Below are positions 1 through 10,747 of a DNA stretch of 64,000 nucleotides, one piece after another (within the stretch, counting starts at the first letter, position 1; each line of letters begins with the position of its first letter). Both the position numbers and the translations under genes were made by a program. The notes under the pieces were generated by a model, which was not told the DNA's origin, searched no databases, and worked only from the letters and a program-made list of their open reading frames with translations. Origin of the DNA: Humulus lupulus. Lineage: Eukaryota; Streptophyta; Magnoliopsida; Rosales; Cannabaceae. The DNA is taken from the NCBI RefSeq assembly GCF_963169125.1, contig NC_084794.1:225677409-225741408 (forward strand), given 5' to 3'.

Positions 1-904
1 TAGAAATACATCCTAATTTATAAAGAAGGCTTACATAATTTTCTATAAGAAATCATAACTGATATGTCCAAGTTATGTTTGCTTAGACTAAGTTTTGCCT
101 TAGAAACTAGTAGGGTAAGTTCTAACATGTTTTCTCAACTATTAGAACTTTGCTGAAGATGTCGCTACGAAGGTCTGCATGCACGAACGACAATGCCCCC
201 AGCACCGCCAACGAGACTCACGAAGCCCCTCCAATTCGAAGAAGGGGAACACGTGCTACTACTGCTGCCAATAGAAATGCACCACCTCCGGTTGACAACA
301 CCACTAAGATTATCTAGTTACTACAGCCTTAACCACAACCTCAGTTATAGCCTCAGCTACAGCCTCAATCGCAGACTCAGGCGCAACCTCAACCAATGGC
401 TCAAGCACCCCAGGAAGGGCAAAATGTAGGATGTCCATATGTGGGATGGCCGGTGGCGAACTACGCACCTTATCCAGATCAATACATAGAGCCCATGTAC
501 CATCGTTTCCGTAAGTAACACACTCCAATTTTTGAAAGGACAACCGACCCCTTTGAGGCTAAAGAATGGCTGAGGAATGTAGAGCCTATTCTAGCACACA
601 TGAACCTCGGCAATGCGAATCGCATATCCTGCATTTCTTCCCTATTGAAAAAGGATGCTAGAATCTGGTGGGATTTGTTACAACAGACTCATGATATCAC
701 CACCATGACTTGGGCCAGATTTGTGGAGTTGTTTCACAAAAAGTACTACAACTCGACAGTCATTGCTACGAGGGTGGAAGAGTTTGCCAGTCTGAAGTAG
801 GGCAATTTGACGGTAGTTGAGTATGCTCAGCAATTTGACCGTTTAGCCAAGTTTTCACTAGAGTTGGTCCCAACTGACTACTTGAGGGTTGCCAAGATCA
901 CCAG
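1..904 (+). pseudogene. Tekay-type gag, leader plus N-terminal half (element T1)
   Basis: This is the capsid-like Gag of a Ty3/gypsy chromovirus, which would package the element RNA in cytoplasmic particles. The likely start is the ATG at 159; bases 1-158 are leader and match the T3 leader at 10748-10920 on the other strand. One reading frame runs from 159 to 904: a basic N-terminus, a Pro/Gln-rich stretch (about 333-420), then the conserved block DPFEAKEWLRNVEP and the core ARIWWDLL...TWARFVELFHKKYY (about 660-750). In-frame stops at 315, 330, 348, 513 and 798 kill it. The frame reads on to VAKIT and is cut at 904/905 by a different LTR. The lineage call rests on the linked integrase and LTR. 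Confidence 0.85.
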
Positions 905-2095
905 TGTAGTGTCCCAAAATTGCTAATAAGGCTTAGGGCCTTGATTACCATGCCTGGAGGGCAATAATTGATTTAATTATGTTACAAAATTAATTTGATG
1001 ATTGTGTGATTAGAAATGCATGTTTAGGTGAATTAAATATGCATGTGGGCCCCATGTGGCTATTAGGGATATGTTTGTAATTTTAGACCGTTAAGGGCAT
1101 AAATGAAATATTTGTGTATATTGTGATTGATACCACATGTGAGTGGTGATATGTTTGTGATTCATGATCCGAGATAGACCTAGGGAGTAGTTTAGCTGGA
1201 AAGTCACAAAGGGGTCGAATACTCAGCTTGGGAGGAGCCTAGGGTTATTTTGGGGATATTATATGTGTTTTGAATTTATTGAGTAACAAGTAGTAGATTG
1301 GTAGTTATTTGGAATGTCAGGATAAAATGGGGATTTATAGGAATACTCAGGGACTTAACGGGATTCGTAAAATGACTAAATTTCCCTTGGGTTCAAGGGT
1401 AAGCTTTTTAACTCAACTTATTCTGTTGATTTCTACTGGGAAGTGTTATGCATGTGAGCTGAATTGTTTTTTACCCTTGGTTATTTGGAGAAGTCTTGGG
1501 GTTGTTTATGGGATGGTTAGGCTGTTTAGACTGTGGGAACAAGGATTTTGGGTATAGGCCTTGAATTAGGTTGATTTCATAGGGTTTAGGCTTGAGGAAA
1601 ATGCAGGGAAAATGGTGTTTTCTGGGTTTGGAGGCTCGAGCGTGGCCTTATTCTTCAGGCGCCGTGACCCATGTATGTCAAGAGGCTGGGAGCCTCTGTT
1701 TGGCCAGGCGCACCGCGGCCCAAGGATGGGAATGTCGCGGCCCGTGTCTCCAAGTGGAGAGGCATTTTTCCTCTGACTTGGGGTGCACTGTGACCCTTAA
1801 GGGGCTGGGTCGTGGCCCTAATTCAAAGTATTGGCTGTTTGAAGGCAATTTGGCTTGAGAACCCAAAACTTAAGGCTCGGGAAGGATTTTACCACCCGGA
1901 TTTGTAGAATCCAAGGTGCCGGAGGCAAGAATTATATCTCGACGTTATTTATTGGATTAGAGCTTGATGGATGGCTATTGTGAATGTGTTGTGACTAGGT
2001 TTTCAACGAGGCTCGGGTTAGAGGACTGTGCTCAGGATTGCGGTGCTCAAGAAGCTTGGGACACAAGAAAGAAAATTGTTGTACCCGTAGAGCAG
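905..2095 (+). mobile_element. LTR fragment of family D, 3' truncated
   Basis: The sequence starts TGTAGTGTCCC directly after the interrupted gag codon. It resembles the opening of the solo LTR at 52459 (TGTAATGCCC) and the minus-strand fragment at 13604-15025, with which it shares the AAAATGCAGGGAAAA block (near 1598) and the GC-rich GCGGCCCGTGTCTCC segment (near 1735). No LTR end (TACA) is seen: around 2095 it runs straight into integrase codons. An LTR therefore landed in T1 gag and a later deletion removed its 3' part together with the rest of T1 gag, RT and most of integrase. The ORFs inside (1309-1557, 1592-1858) look non-coding. Confidence 0.75.
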
Positions 2096-2099
2096 GGCT

Positions 2100-2906
2100 A
2101 TGGGTACTAAGTTAAGTCTTAGTACAACTTTTCATCCTCAGATAGACGGGCAGTCTGAGCGTACGATTCAGATTTTAGAAGATATGCTACACGCATGTGT
2201 ACTTGATTTCGGAGGATCATGGAATAAGTACTTCCCGCTGATAGAGTTCTCCTACAACAATAGCTACCAGTCAACGATTGGGATGGCACCTTATGAATTG
2301 CTTTATGGAAGGAGGTGCCAATCACTGTTGCACTGGGACGAGGTAGGAGAAAGGCAGCTTCTATGCCCCGAAACTGTTAGACAAGCTAAAGAAGCAGTAG
2401 CGCTTATTAGACAGCGTATGCTTACAGCTCAAAGCCGTCAGAAAAGTAATGCGGATGCCAAGCGACGTGATGTGGAATTCAAAGTCGGAGATCAAGTCTT
2501 CTTGAAGATATCTCCTATGAAAGGTGTAAAGCAGTTTGGGAAGAAAGGCAAGCTTAGTCACCGATTAATAGGTCCTTTTGAGATATTGGACAAAGTGGGA
2601 GCAGTTGCTTATAGACAAGCCCTACCGCCAGCACTAGCAGATAGTCACAACGTGTTCCACATCTCGATGCTACGCAAGTATGTGTTAGACCCTTCTCACG
2701 TCCTTAAGTATGATACGATAGCACTCTAGAAAGACTTGAGTTAAGAGGAACGACCGATTAGCATCCTGGATAAGGGGGTGAAGCAGTTACAGTCCAAGAG
2801 CATTCCTATAGTCAAAGTCCTATGGAGTAATAGTTCTGAACAAGAGGCAACATGGGAGTTGGAGGAGGACATGCAAGGTCGGTATCCGGAGTTATTTGGT
2901 AAGTAA
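2100..2906 (+). pseudogene. Tekay integrase C-terminal half with chromodomain (element T1)
   Basis: This is the end of the Pol polyprotein. The frame from 2100 enters the integrase core at MGTKLSLS, passes the catalytic glutamate in DGQSERTIQ, then MAPYELLYGRRC, the DVEFKVGDQVFLKISP GPY-type region (about 2470-2520) and RLIGPFEIL. After stops at 2727 and 2742 the same frame continues through a chromodomain-like segment (VLWSNSSEQEATWELEEDM) and ends PELFGK at the stop 2904-2906. The N-terminal integrase, RNase H, RT and protease are missing. The chromodomain-like tail after the GPY module is diagnostic of chromoviruses; family members use it to target chromatin. A polypurine tract follows within 40 bases. 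Confidence 0.9.
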
Positions 2907-3386
2907 ATTTCGAGGACGAAATTCTTTTTAGTAGGGGAGAATTGTAGAGTCCAAGAACTTTACTTAGCTAGTTAGATAGTAGTATAATAGCAATAGTAGT
3001 AGTAGTAGTAGTTTTATGACTGTGGATTTTGGTTCAGACCGGGATTTAATTGGACACTCGTAGTAACACTTGTAGATTTTCTAAGTTTAGCCTATAGTTT
3101 AAGAATATTAATTTTAACCTAAGGTTTGATTAATATGACTGATATTGATGGTAATATTTATTATATTATAAGGTTTAGATAGACCCAATAAGAAAGTAAC
3201 ACTTGTCATGTGTATGTTTAATGATAATTAAGTATTTTTGAGGAATAAGTTTATTAAGAGTAATATTTGAATATCCTAGGGTCTGTCAGTAGCTTTGAAA
3301 ATGTTAGAGGACTTAGTCAAGACTGTTTACTCAATTCAAATTAAGCTTAAAATGTGCAATTTTGTGTTTAAATATTCAGCGTATGC

Positions 3387-3521
3387 CGATATATCGCAGC
3401 TATAGGGGTGATATATCGTAGTACGGGGATACGAAAAACACGTAACTTCGCACGAGCACCTCGACGAGCCTCGGGCATGCGGGCCCAGGCGATATATCGC
3501 CTACAAGGGGTGATATATCAA
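3387..3521 (+). promoter_or_regulatory. Paired GATATATC palindromes upstream of the LTR TATA box
   Basis: Two pairs of the self-complementary core GATATATC lie at about 3388-3418 and 3490-3520, each pair separated by a short spacer (AGCTATAGGGGT; CTACAAGGGG). About 70 bp of GC-richer sequence lies between the pairs. The arrangement is conserved in the T2 LTR (about 6713-6850) and, inverted, in the T3 LTR (13028-13166). It sits roughly 180 bp upstream of the TATA box. A regulatory role is inferred. Confidence 0.5.
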
Positions 3522-3702
3522 CTCCTTTGATATACTTTTGAATGTTTTTGAAAATGTTCCCATTTTAATCTTTAACCTCTTGATAAGTCCAACATCTTTC
3601 TGACTGAGTCTTCAGCCTCTGCTGAACGATAATTCAAATATTTTTCACTTAAAAAGCCATTATTTTATTCAAGTTAAATGAAGATCTCTTCATTCTTGAA
3701 CT

Positions 3703-3709
3703 CTATAAA
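3703..3709 (+). promoter_or_regulatory. TATA box of the T1 LTR
   Basis: CTCTATAAATAGG is present at the same place in all three Tekay LTRs (also about 7016-7025 and, inverted, about 12837-12849). It would start element transcription and divides U3 from R. Confidence 0.7.
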
Positions 3710-4849
3710 TAGGACCTAGTACCCAACCATTTATTCATTCATCAAGCTAAGTTCAGAGGCTGCAAGCTACTAGGTTATTTTTGAGAGTGTAAACACTTGG
3801 GTTGGGGATTATAAGCTTACCAGACACTTGGGAAGTGAGGTTTATAGCTCATTTCGGTTCAAGGTTTAGATTGGTCGTAGAATCATTCAAGGTATTCCAA
3901 ACTCTAATTCATTTTGGTATCATTTTCTTTAAGTTCTTATAGTTTTCTACTCAGCACCCTAACTTTATTCTTTATTCTTGGATAGGAAATCTAAAATCTT
4001 GAACATAAGATTCTTGGTAAGTATATTTTGATGGTATAGTTCTTTCATCACTTTCATCCCTTTTTCTTTAGTATACTCACCCTTTCATTTATGGTTTATA
4101 TGAGTGTTCCAAAGTCCCAAACCTGTTCTCATATCCCGGTACTTTTGGTAAGGAAAATAGGATAGGATATTATGTGTTATCCCATATGTTATCTTATGAT
4201 TTATGTGTTATGTTAACTTATGATTTGTGTATGTTTGTAGACATGGGCATATGACCTGTACAACTAACAAGCCCCAATAAATTTATGGGCATATGACTTG
4301 CTTAGCTAGCAAACCCCACAAATCTAATGGGCATATGACTTGTTTTGTTTATGGGACCCCAAGTAATAATGGCCATCATAGTATGTGTGACATATGTTTA
4401 TGATATGTTTTATGTTGCATTATGAATTTTATGTATATGATTTATGTGTTAGATTTTCCTTGCTGGGCATTAGGCTCACTCCTTTATGTTTTTATGTGCA
4501 GGAAAATTGTTTTGATGGCAGGAAAGGTTCTTGGAAGCTTGGGGATGTGTATTGAGGCGAAATGGAGTCAAAGGACCGAGTGTTCGATTTGAGGATGAAG
4601 TCTCTTTAATTTTGGTTTTATATGTCTTTTCCGCACTTTATTATGTAATTCATTTATTTACATTTATGTTATGTTCTTCTTTTAAAACAATGGGATCCCA
4701 TATCCTACTTTAAATTTTATGTAGTTTAACATTTGTTTTACAAGTTTTAATGAAGAAATGATTATTTCACTTGTAAGTTTTATTAAAAATTAGTGTCTAT
4801 GTATAGTTTTCGTTAATGGTCCAAAGTCTAGAGTAGTTGGGTCATTACA

Positions 4850-4990
4850 AGGACCCTCCACCTGCCCCACAGAATTGGCAACAGTTGTTTGTCGAGATGG
4901 AAGCTTGACTTCATCAAACAGAAAAAGAGCTTTGACAGTTGAGGCAACAGGCCCCTCCTCAGGGCATTGGGTTGCAGGTTCCATAGGTTG
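4850..4990 (+). pseudogene. Tekay gag N-terminal fragment (element T2)
   Basis: The frame reads DPPPAPQNWQQLFVEMEA, then a stop, then LHQTEKELRQLRQQAPPQG. This is a Pro/Gln-rich, charged helical segment as found near the N-terminus of Tekay-type Gag. Its upstream part is cut by the T1 LTR at 4849/4850. Downstream it is fused after about 140 bases to integrase, so most of gag, protease, RT and RNase H are deleted. Confidence 0.65.
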
Positions 4991-4997
4991 TGGCACA

Positions 4998-6246
4998 CAC
5001 TACCCCATACTAAGTTCACCCGAGGTCTACCAAGATGACTCATGATCTTAAGGCACTATATTGGTGGTCAGGGATGAAGAAACATGTAGCAGAGTATGTG
5101 TCCAAATGCTTAATATGTCAGCAAGTAAAGGTGGAACATCAGCGACCCACAGGCTTATTGCAACCGCTTAGTATTCTGGAATGGAAGTAGGAAGACATAG
5201 TTATGGACTTCATGACAGGATTACCACAAATGAATAAGCAACACAACTCGACTTGGGTTGTGGTAGATAGACTCACAAAGTCAGCTCACTTCTTGCCTGT
5301 CAAGACTACATACACTGCAGACCAGTACGCAGACATTTATGTTCGAGAAATTTTACGACTGCATGGAATCCTGAAGACCATAGTATCCAATAGAGGATCG
5401 ATGTTTACATCGAGATTTGTGGGAAGCATGCAGCAAGCCATGGGAACCAAGTAAAGTCTCAGTATGACATTTCATCCTCAGACCGATGGTCAACCCGAGC
5501 GTACCATACAGATTTTAGAAGATATGTTACGCACTTGTGTACTAGACTTTGGAGGGTCGTGGAGTAAGTATTTTCCACTTATAGAATTCTCCTACAATAA
5601 TAGCTACCAGACAACTATCGGTATGGTACGCTATGAGCTACTTTATGGAAGGAAGTATCGGTCACCATTACATTGGGACGAGGTAGGAGAAAGACAACTT
5701 CTTGGACCCGAGGCTATTTGAGAGGCTCAAGACGTAGTGGAGCTGACTAGAAAGCATATGCTTGCTGCTCAAAGTCGACAAAAGAGTTATGCAAATGCCA
5801 AGCTACGAGATGTGGAATTCAAAGTCAGAGATCAAGTCTTCTTAAGAATATCTCCTATGAAAGGAGTGAAGCGGTTTGGGAAGAAAGGCAAACTTAATCC
5901 CCGGTTTATAGGTCCTTTTGAGATATTGGATAAGGTGGGACCAGTAGCATATAGATTAGCCCTAACGCTAGCTCTAGCATTTAGCCACAATGTGTTTTAC
6001 ATTTCGATGCTGCGTAGATATGTGTCATACCCATTCCACGTTCTCAAGTATGATATGTTAGCACTTCAAAAAGACCTGAGTTATGAGGAACGATCGGTTA
6101 GCATCCTAGAGAAGGGGATGAAGGAATTACGGTCTAAGAGTATTATGATACTCAAGGTCTTAGGGAGTAATAGTATAGAACGGGAGGCAACGTGGTATTT
6201 GGAGGAAGATATCTGAGCACGGTATCCAGAATTGTTTGGTAAGTAA
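4998..6246 (+). pseudogene. Tekay integrase with chromodomain (element T2)
   Basis: Nearly all of integrase is readable in one frame without frameshift. The zinc-binding region is HPRSTKMTHDLKALYWWSGMKKHVAEYVSKCLICQQ (first His region damaged at the fusion). The core follows with MDFMTGLPQ, VVVDRLTKSAHF, HGILKTIVSNRGSMFTSR and DGQPERTIQ, then the GPY region (VRDQVFLRISP...GPFEILDKVG) and a degenerate chromodomain ending PELFGK at 6246. In-frame stops lie at about 5188, 5453, 5719 and 6213. The second catalytic Asp (usually SDRGS) is Asn. A polypurine tract at 6270-6282 and the 3' LTR follow. Confidence 0.9.
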
Positions 6247-6282
6247 ATTTCAGGGATGAAATTCTTTTAAGTAGGGGAGAAT

Positions 6283-7549
6283 TGTAGCGTCTCAGAATTT
6301 TACTTAGCTAGATAGTAGTAGCTTGTGCTGTAGTATTTTAGTTTTCGTGGTTTTTGGTTCAAGTCGGGATTTAGTTGGAAACTCATAGAGATAGTTATGG
6401 ATTTTATAAGTTTAGCCTATGGTTTGGAAATATTAATTTTAACATAAGGTTTGATAAATATAGTTGGTCCTAGAAATGATATTTATTATAACCTAAGGTT
6501 TAGATAGAATAATTAAGAATGTGAAACTTGTCACATGTATGTTTATTAAGGATGTAAGGATTTTAGATGAATAAATTAATCAAGGATAAACCTAGGAAGT
6601 TTAGAACCTTCCCTCAGCTGTTAAGATCACGTTTTACTCAATCAAAGTGGTTTAAAAAAATTCAAGTATGCTGAAACTGTGCAAAAACATGTTTGATATA
6701 CCAGCGTATGTCGATATATCACAGCTATAAGGGCCGATATATCACCTATGATTGATACAGAAAACACGTCGACTTCGTACGAACGAAACCACGAAGGCTT
6801 GGGATGGGGCGGGCGATATATCACCTATAGGGGGCGATATATCGGCTCCCTTTGGTATTTTTTAAAATTCGTGGAATCCGAGCTAGAAACTGCCCTCAAC
6901 AATTTGGACTTGCTCTTGAATGTTTTTAACTGAGTTCTGGGCAACTGTTGAGTAGAAAATTCAATTTTTATTCAATTATTTTCATTTCAAAAGGATTTAG
7001 TTTCACTCCTTGAACTCTATAAATAGGACCCTTCAATTTTCTTCATCATTCAAGCATTTCTTAGAGCCTCCAAGCAGCTAAGTTTGTTCTAGAGAGAAGC
7101 ACTAGCATTTTGGGGTTAAAAACTTTCAAATCTAAGCTTTTCTAAACACTTGGGAAGTAAGATAGAGTGATATTTCGGTATTGAGGTGTAGATCGAAGTT
7201 CTAATCTATCTAAGGTATTTGATTCCTTTGAAACTTAAGGTTTTCAGTAAGTTCTTATCTTGGTGGTTTAGATCCTCTTTTCATCTTCTTTTATTTAGGA
7301 AACTTATGGTTTTTACTGTGGTTTTAGGAGTTTCCAATTTCGCACTTGTCTCCAATATTCCAGTTTTTGGTAAGGAAATTAGGTTAGATTTTATGTGTTA
7401 TGATTATGTTTATATGCTATGTGTATGTATGTATGTATGTATGTATGTATGTATGTATGTATGTATGTATGTATGTATGTATGTATGTATGTATGTATGT
7501 ATGTATGTATGTATGTATGTATGTATGTATGTATGTATGTATGTATGTA

Positions 7550-7602
<53 letters not shown>

Positions 7603-8292
7603 GTGTGTGTGTATGTATGTATGTATGTATGTATATGTTTTATGTTGTAGTCGCTTGGGAAATATGGTTGCTTAGATTGCAAATAAGCAAATCCCAAGAT
7701 TTTTATGATTATCTTAGACTATAGTTATATTTAAACCTACCTCTAAATAGTAGCAAGAGGACCTAGATGGTTTATCATATACTATATTTGTGTTTAAATC
7801 TACCTCTAAATAGTAGCAAGAGGACCTAGATGGATTCTATCACATACTGCAATAATGAGTTAATGGTCATTAATTTGTAGTCTTATGTTTTATGATTTAT
7901 GATATGTTTTAGTAATTTTTCCTTACTGGGCATTAGGCTCATTCCTTTTTATTTTTGATGGTGTAGCAAAATGAGCTTGGAAGGCGGGACGGATTCGTGG
8001 CAACTTTGGCATGTATATTGGACGAGAAATGAATGAATGGACTGATGGGAAAGATCGATGATGACATTTTGTTTCAAGTCTTTTTAATTATGTATTTATG
8101 TTTTTACGCATTTAGTATTTGAACAATTAATTAAAGGTTTTGTTTTCCTTATGATTTTATGTAATAACAGTGGGATCCCGTATTTTGGATTTTTATAATA
8201 AAGTTCTATTATTTTAAGTATGTATTCCAAAATAGTAGTTATGCTTAGTAGTTTTAATGGTCTAAGGTCTTCAAGTTAGTCGGGTCATTACA
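6283..8292 (+). mobile_element. 3' LTR of Tekay element T2
   Basis: The LTR is about 2010 bp, from TGTAGCGTCTC after the purine tract GTAGGGGAGAAT to CGGGTCATTACA. It has the same layout as 2943-4849: GATATATC pairs (about 6713-6850), TATA box (about 7016-7025), and a long TATG/TG microsatellite absent from the sister LTRs. A 68-bp unit (ACCTCTAAATAGTAGCAAGA) is duplicated at about 7735-7830, where T1 and T3 carry a different repeat. The next bases are TCTCTCTC; no matching 5' target copy is available. Confidence 0.88.
7421..7636. repeat. (TATG)n/(TG)n compound microsatellite inside an LTR
   Basis: Roughly 33 near-perfect TATG units are followed by about 20 TG units and then mixed TG/TATG. 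It creates Tyr/Cys/Val/Met ORFs on one strand and Tyr/Ile/His/Thr ORFs on the other, which are not genes. T1 and T3 have only short T(A)TG-rich sequence here, so it expanded after the LTRs diverged. Confidence 0.97.
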
Positions 8293-8839
8293 TCTCTCTC
8301 TCTCTAGCTCTAAAAGACCGAAGTTTTCTTCAAGAAACTCATCAAGCTTTGTTTGACTTGCATGAGTTTTAAGGCTTGTTAAATCCTAAATCTCATTCTA
8401 CTTAGTTGAAGCTTCAAGCAATAAGGGAAGGCTTGGAACAGAGATTTTGAACAACAATATTCTTGTTGTGTTTAAGCCTTATAAGTTCCCCAAGTATGTA
8501 GATTCAAGTTGCTTAAAATCAAAGGTTACATCTATCTAACCCTAACTTTGTTTTATGTTACTGTATTGTTAGTATGGATGATTAAATGTTTCTAAGTTCA
8601 TCTTATCATCATTTAGTTTCTTATATTCAAGATTGACATTCATATCATGAACATGTTTCTTTGATTATCAAGATTAATATTCATACTTTGAACAAGGTTC
8701 TTATTTAGCATTTAGGGTTTCAAATATTAACCTATTCCCACTATTAATTGTTGATTTGCAAAGTATGAAGCCATATATTCCCAACAATCAAAATCTATAT
8801 TCTTAATTACTTTCATTTTTGTGTTTTGCATAATCAACA
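8293..8839. other. AT-rich stretch upstream of the copia-like ORF
   Basis: It begins with a short CT run and continues with non-coding sequence resembling a retrotransposon LTR or leader. Two near-copies of a phrase (TTCAAGATTGACATTCATA near 8628; ATCAAGATTAATATTCATA near 8668) occur. No LTR ends, primer site or ORF could be fixed. Confidence 0.4.
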
Positions 8840-9433
8840 ATGAGGGAAATTGGTTCAACTTCTACAATCTTCAAATCCTTTCAAGATTTGGTTTGTGTTG
8901 AACACATAACCATGAAAGAACAAAGAAAGTTCTATTTGGATGTGCTCTATATGAATGAGGATATGGATTCAAAGTCTTCATCAACAAAGGATGAGACAAC
9001 TCAATGGGATTACATGCTTAAGGAGATTGATATCATCAAATTCCTTATTTCTAAATGTGTAGATTTCAAGAATTTGAATGAAATGTGTTTGCTTCCATAT
9101 TTTTGTGAGTTTGAGATTATTGTTTATATTAAGAGTACAATTTTGAATGTTAATAAACAATTCAAGGGTTACTATTATACTTGCTTTGTTTGTAAAGTTA
9201 TTGATCATCATGTGAAATATGGTAATTGTAAAGTTAACCACAATGAGATTAGGGTTAATACAATTGATGATGAGATCTTTGTGACCTTAATTGAATTTAA
9301 TGCATTCAATGAGGAATGTATGATAACACTAAAGAGAATTGACATTGTCCATGCATGTAGTGATGAAACTAATACAACCTTAAGAAAAGGTGAACATGTC
9401 AATGCAATTGATGATGAAATCATTGCAAAATAA
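8840..9433 (+). pseudogene. Degenerate gag-like ORF, probably Ty1/copia
   Basis: The 197-residue ORF begins ATGAGGGAAATTGG. No strong family match is visible, but residues around 115-135 read CFVCKVIDHHVKYGNC, which resembles the Cys-x2-Cys-x4-His-x4-Cys knuckle of copia Gag (CGKxGHHxxxC) with the Gly-His positions altered and a one-residue misfit. An acidic repeat follows (NTIDDEIFVTLIE, NAIDDEIIAK), as in copia Gag where an acidic stretch follows the knuckle. After the stop the repeat goes on in DNA to about 9550 with units near ATTTGATGTTGAGATCATT. No protease, integrase or RT follows. It could instead be an unrelated plant ORF. Confidence 0.4.
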
Positions 9434-9550
9434 AGTTGAAGATACTAAGGTCAATACATTTGATGTTGAGATCATTACAAACCTAATTAAAAATACCATG
9501 GCCAATGCATTCGATGTTGAGATCATTGCAACCTTGAGTGAAGTTAGTGC
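9390..9550. repeat. Degenerate tandem repeat at the end of the gag-like ORF
   Basis: At least three units of about 60 bp share GTCAATGCAATTGATGATGA / GTCAATACATTTGATGTTGA / GCCAATGCATTCGATGTTGA followed by GATCATTRCAAAC. The first unit is coding (NAIDDEIIAK) and the later ones run past the stop codon. Confidence 0.7.
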
Positions 9551-9699
9551 AACCCAATGAAAGGTGAAATGATTGTAGTATGATACTTATGCCACCATCC
9601 ATGCAACCTATGATATAACTCTTTTCAAAACATTTGAAAGTTCAAAGGTAGGACTTGAAGTCCAAATGGGAAATGAAAAAAGATCCAAGGTACTTGGAA

Positions 9700-10124
9700 A
9701 GGGCTCTATTATACCCATTTCTGGAGTGTCACTACTCATCGGCCCAGATCATTCCTAAGGCCTAGTTACCTATAACTTTGTATAATTTTTGGGCCAAGCA
9801 CAATAACTTAAACCCTAACTCTTAAATATAAATAAGAGGATGAGGGAGATAGAAAGGGGGCTGCAACTTTTTACAAGGAGAGCTCTTCATCTTCAATGGA
9901 TCCAAATAGCTAAAAGCTAAATACAAATGTAATCCATGACTTGCAAGATCAATGGCAGTACCTAAGTGGATGTAGGTCATCTTTTTGGGCCGAACCACTA
10001 TAAACTCTCTCTATCTATTATTTATGGGCACTAGAAACCATCTCATATACTTTATTTAGGTCTCACAAATCTTCTCGATATTATTCTTTGGGTGTTAGAC
10101 GAGTTACCGAAAAATGAGTCAACA
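9700..10124 (+). mobile_element. 3' part of a Tat-like LTR
   Basis: The left boundary is uncertain; the right end GTCAACA at 10124 is followed by a primer-site-like sequence. It contains a TATA-like box (about 9826-9835, AATATAAATAAG) and the phrase GGCCGAACCACTATAAACTC often seen near the end of plant LTRs. Confidence 0.55.
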
Positions 10125-10146
10125 TTTTGGTGCTTTTGTTGAGAGC
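10125..10146 (+). other. Primer-binding-like site after a Tat-like LTR
   Basis: TTTTGGTGCTTTTGTTGAGAGC matches, with changes, the TTTGGTGCTTTCATTGAGA sequence that also directly follows the two other Tat LTRs here (18832-18852 and 49021-49042, minus strand). Its place after an LTR end implies (-)-strand priming; the matching tRNA was not identified. Confidence 0.6.
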
Positions 10147-10437
10147 TGAACACAAGGAAAGAGACATTAGAGTCACTGAAATTTCCCCTAACGACTAGCT
10201 TTCCTAAGCCATCTCTGTTGGGCAATATCTTAAACATATCGCTACAATAGCTAGCAGAATAAGCTCCCTCGCAATGGCAAATAACTTCAATTACGCACAT
10301 CTGAGGCTAGTCAGATATGAGGACCCATCTCTAAAGACGTGCTTAGATATTTGAACCTACCAAATGTAGAAGATCACTCCCAGGAGCTATCGCATGTCTA
10401 GGATTGCTTGGGAATGTCTGAAAGGAGAAGTTGCCTT
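10147..10437 (+). other. Leader or gag-start remnant after the Tat-like primer site
   Basis: This is the position of a leader and Gag start (an ATG at 10275 opens MANNFNYAHLRLVRYEDPSLK and stops near 10352). Nothing else is recognisable before the minisatellite. Confidence 0.35.
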
Positions 10438-10643
10438 TGAGCATTCTTTTTGCTTGGTTCCTTGAGGTCCTCGGAACCTTGATCATTCATCTTGCTTGGT
10501 TCTTAGAGGTCCATGAAACATTGAGCATTCCTCTTGCTTGGTCTCTTGAGCATTCCTCAAAACTTAGAGCATTCATCTTTCTTGGTTCCTAGAGGTCCTC
10601 TGATCCTTTGAGCATTCATCTTCTTAGTTCCTTAAGGTCCCTG
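10438..10643. repeat. Minisatellite of about 45-60 bp units
   Basis: Four to five degenerate units built on TTGAGCATTCATCTTGCTTG plus GTTCCTAGAGGTCCTCGGAA. Its right edge touches the cut end of T3 gag, so it lies at a rearrangement junction. Confidence 0.8.
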
Positions 10644-10747
10644 GCAGTAGCACGTACGCCCCTTCTGCAAAATGGAGGGGCTTCATTGCTCACTGGAGCA
10701 GCATTGGAGGCATTTCCATTCGTGTGTGCAGATCTTCGGAGCGACAT
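10644..10747 (-). pseudogene. Tekay gag N-terminus (element T3), truncated
   Basis: The ATG is at 10745-10747 (minus strand), starting MSLRRSAHTNGNASNAA and continuing to a Pro-Pro-x-x-RRG motif. It aligns with the T1 gag start at 159. The reading is lost after about 35 codons at the minisatellite; the rest of the element is absent. Confidence 0.8.

Larger units (their letters stand above)
2943..4849 (+). mobile_element. 3' LTR of Tekay element T1
   Basis: The LTR is 1907 bp, begins TGTAGAGTCC directly after the purine tract AGTAGGGGAGAAT (2930-2942) and ends GGGTCATTACA. It is homologous to 6283-8292 and, inverted, to 11849-13603. It holds a TATA box (3703-3709, CTCTATAAATAGG), two pairs of GATATATC palindromes upstream of it (3387-3521), and three copies of a unit starting ATGGGCATATGAC (about 4244-4345). 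Flanking base 4850 belongs to another element (T2 gag), so T1 inserted into T2. Confidence 0.9.

Noticed and set aside
1592..1866. Overlapping ORFs on both strands
   Set aside because: In the GC-rich part of an LTR; no similarity between family copies at protein level.
7219..7724. Several 91-143 aa ORFs on both strands
   Set aside because: They are translations of the TATG/TG microsatellite.
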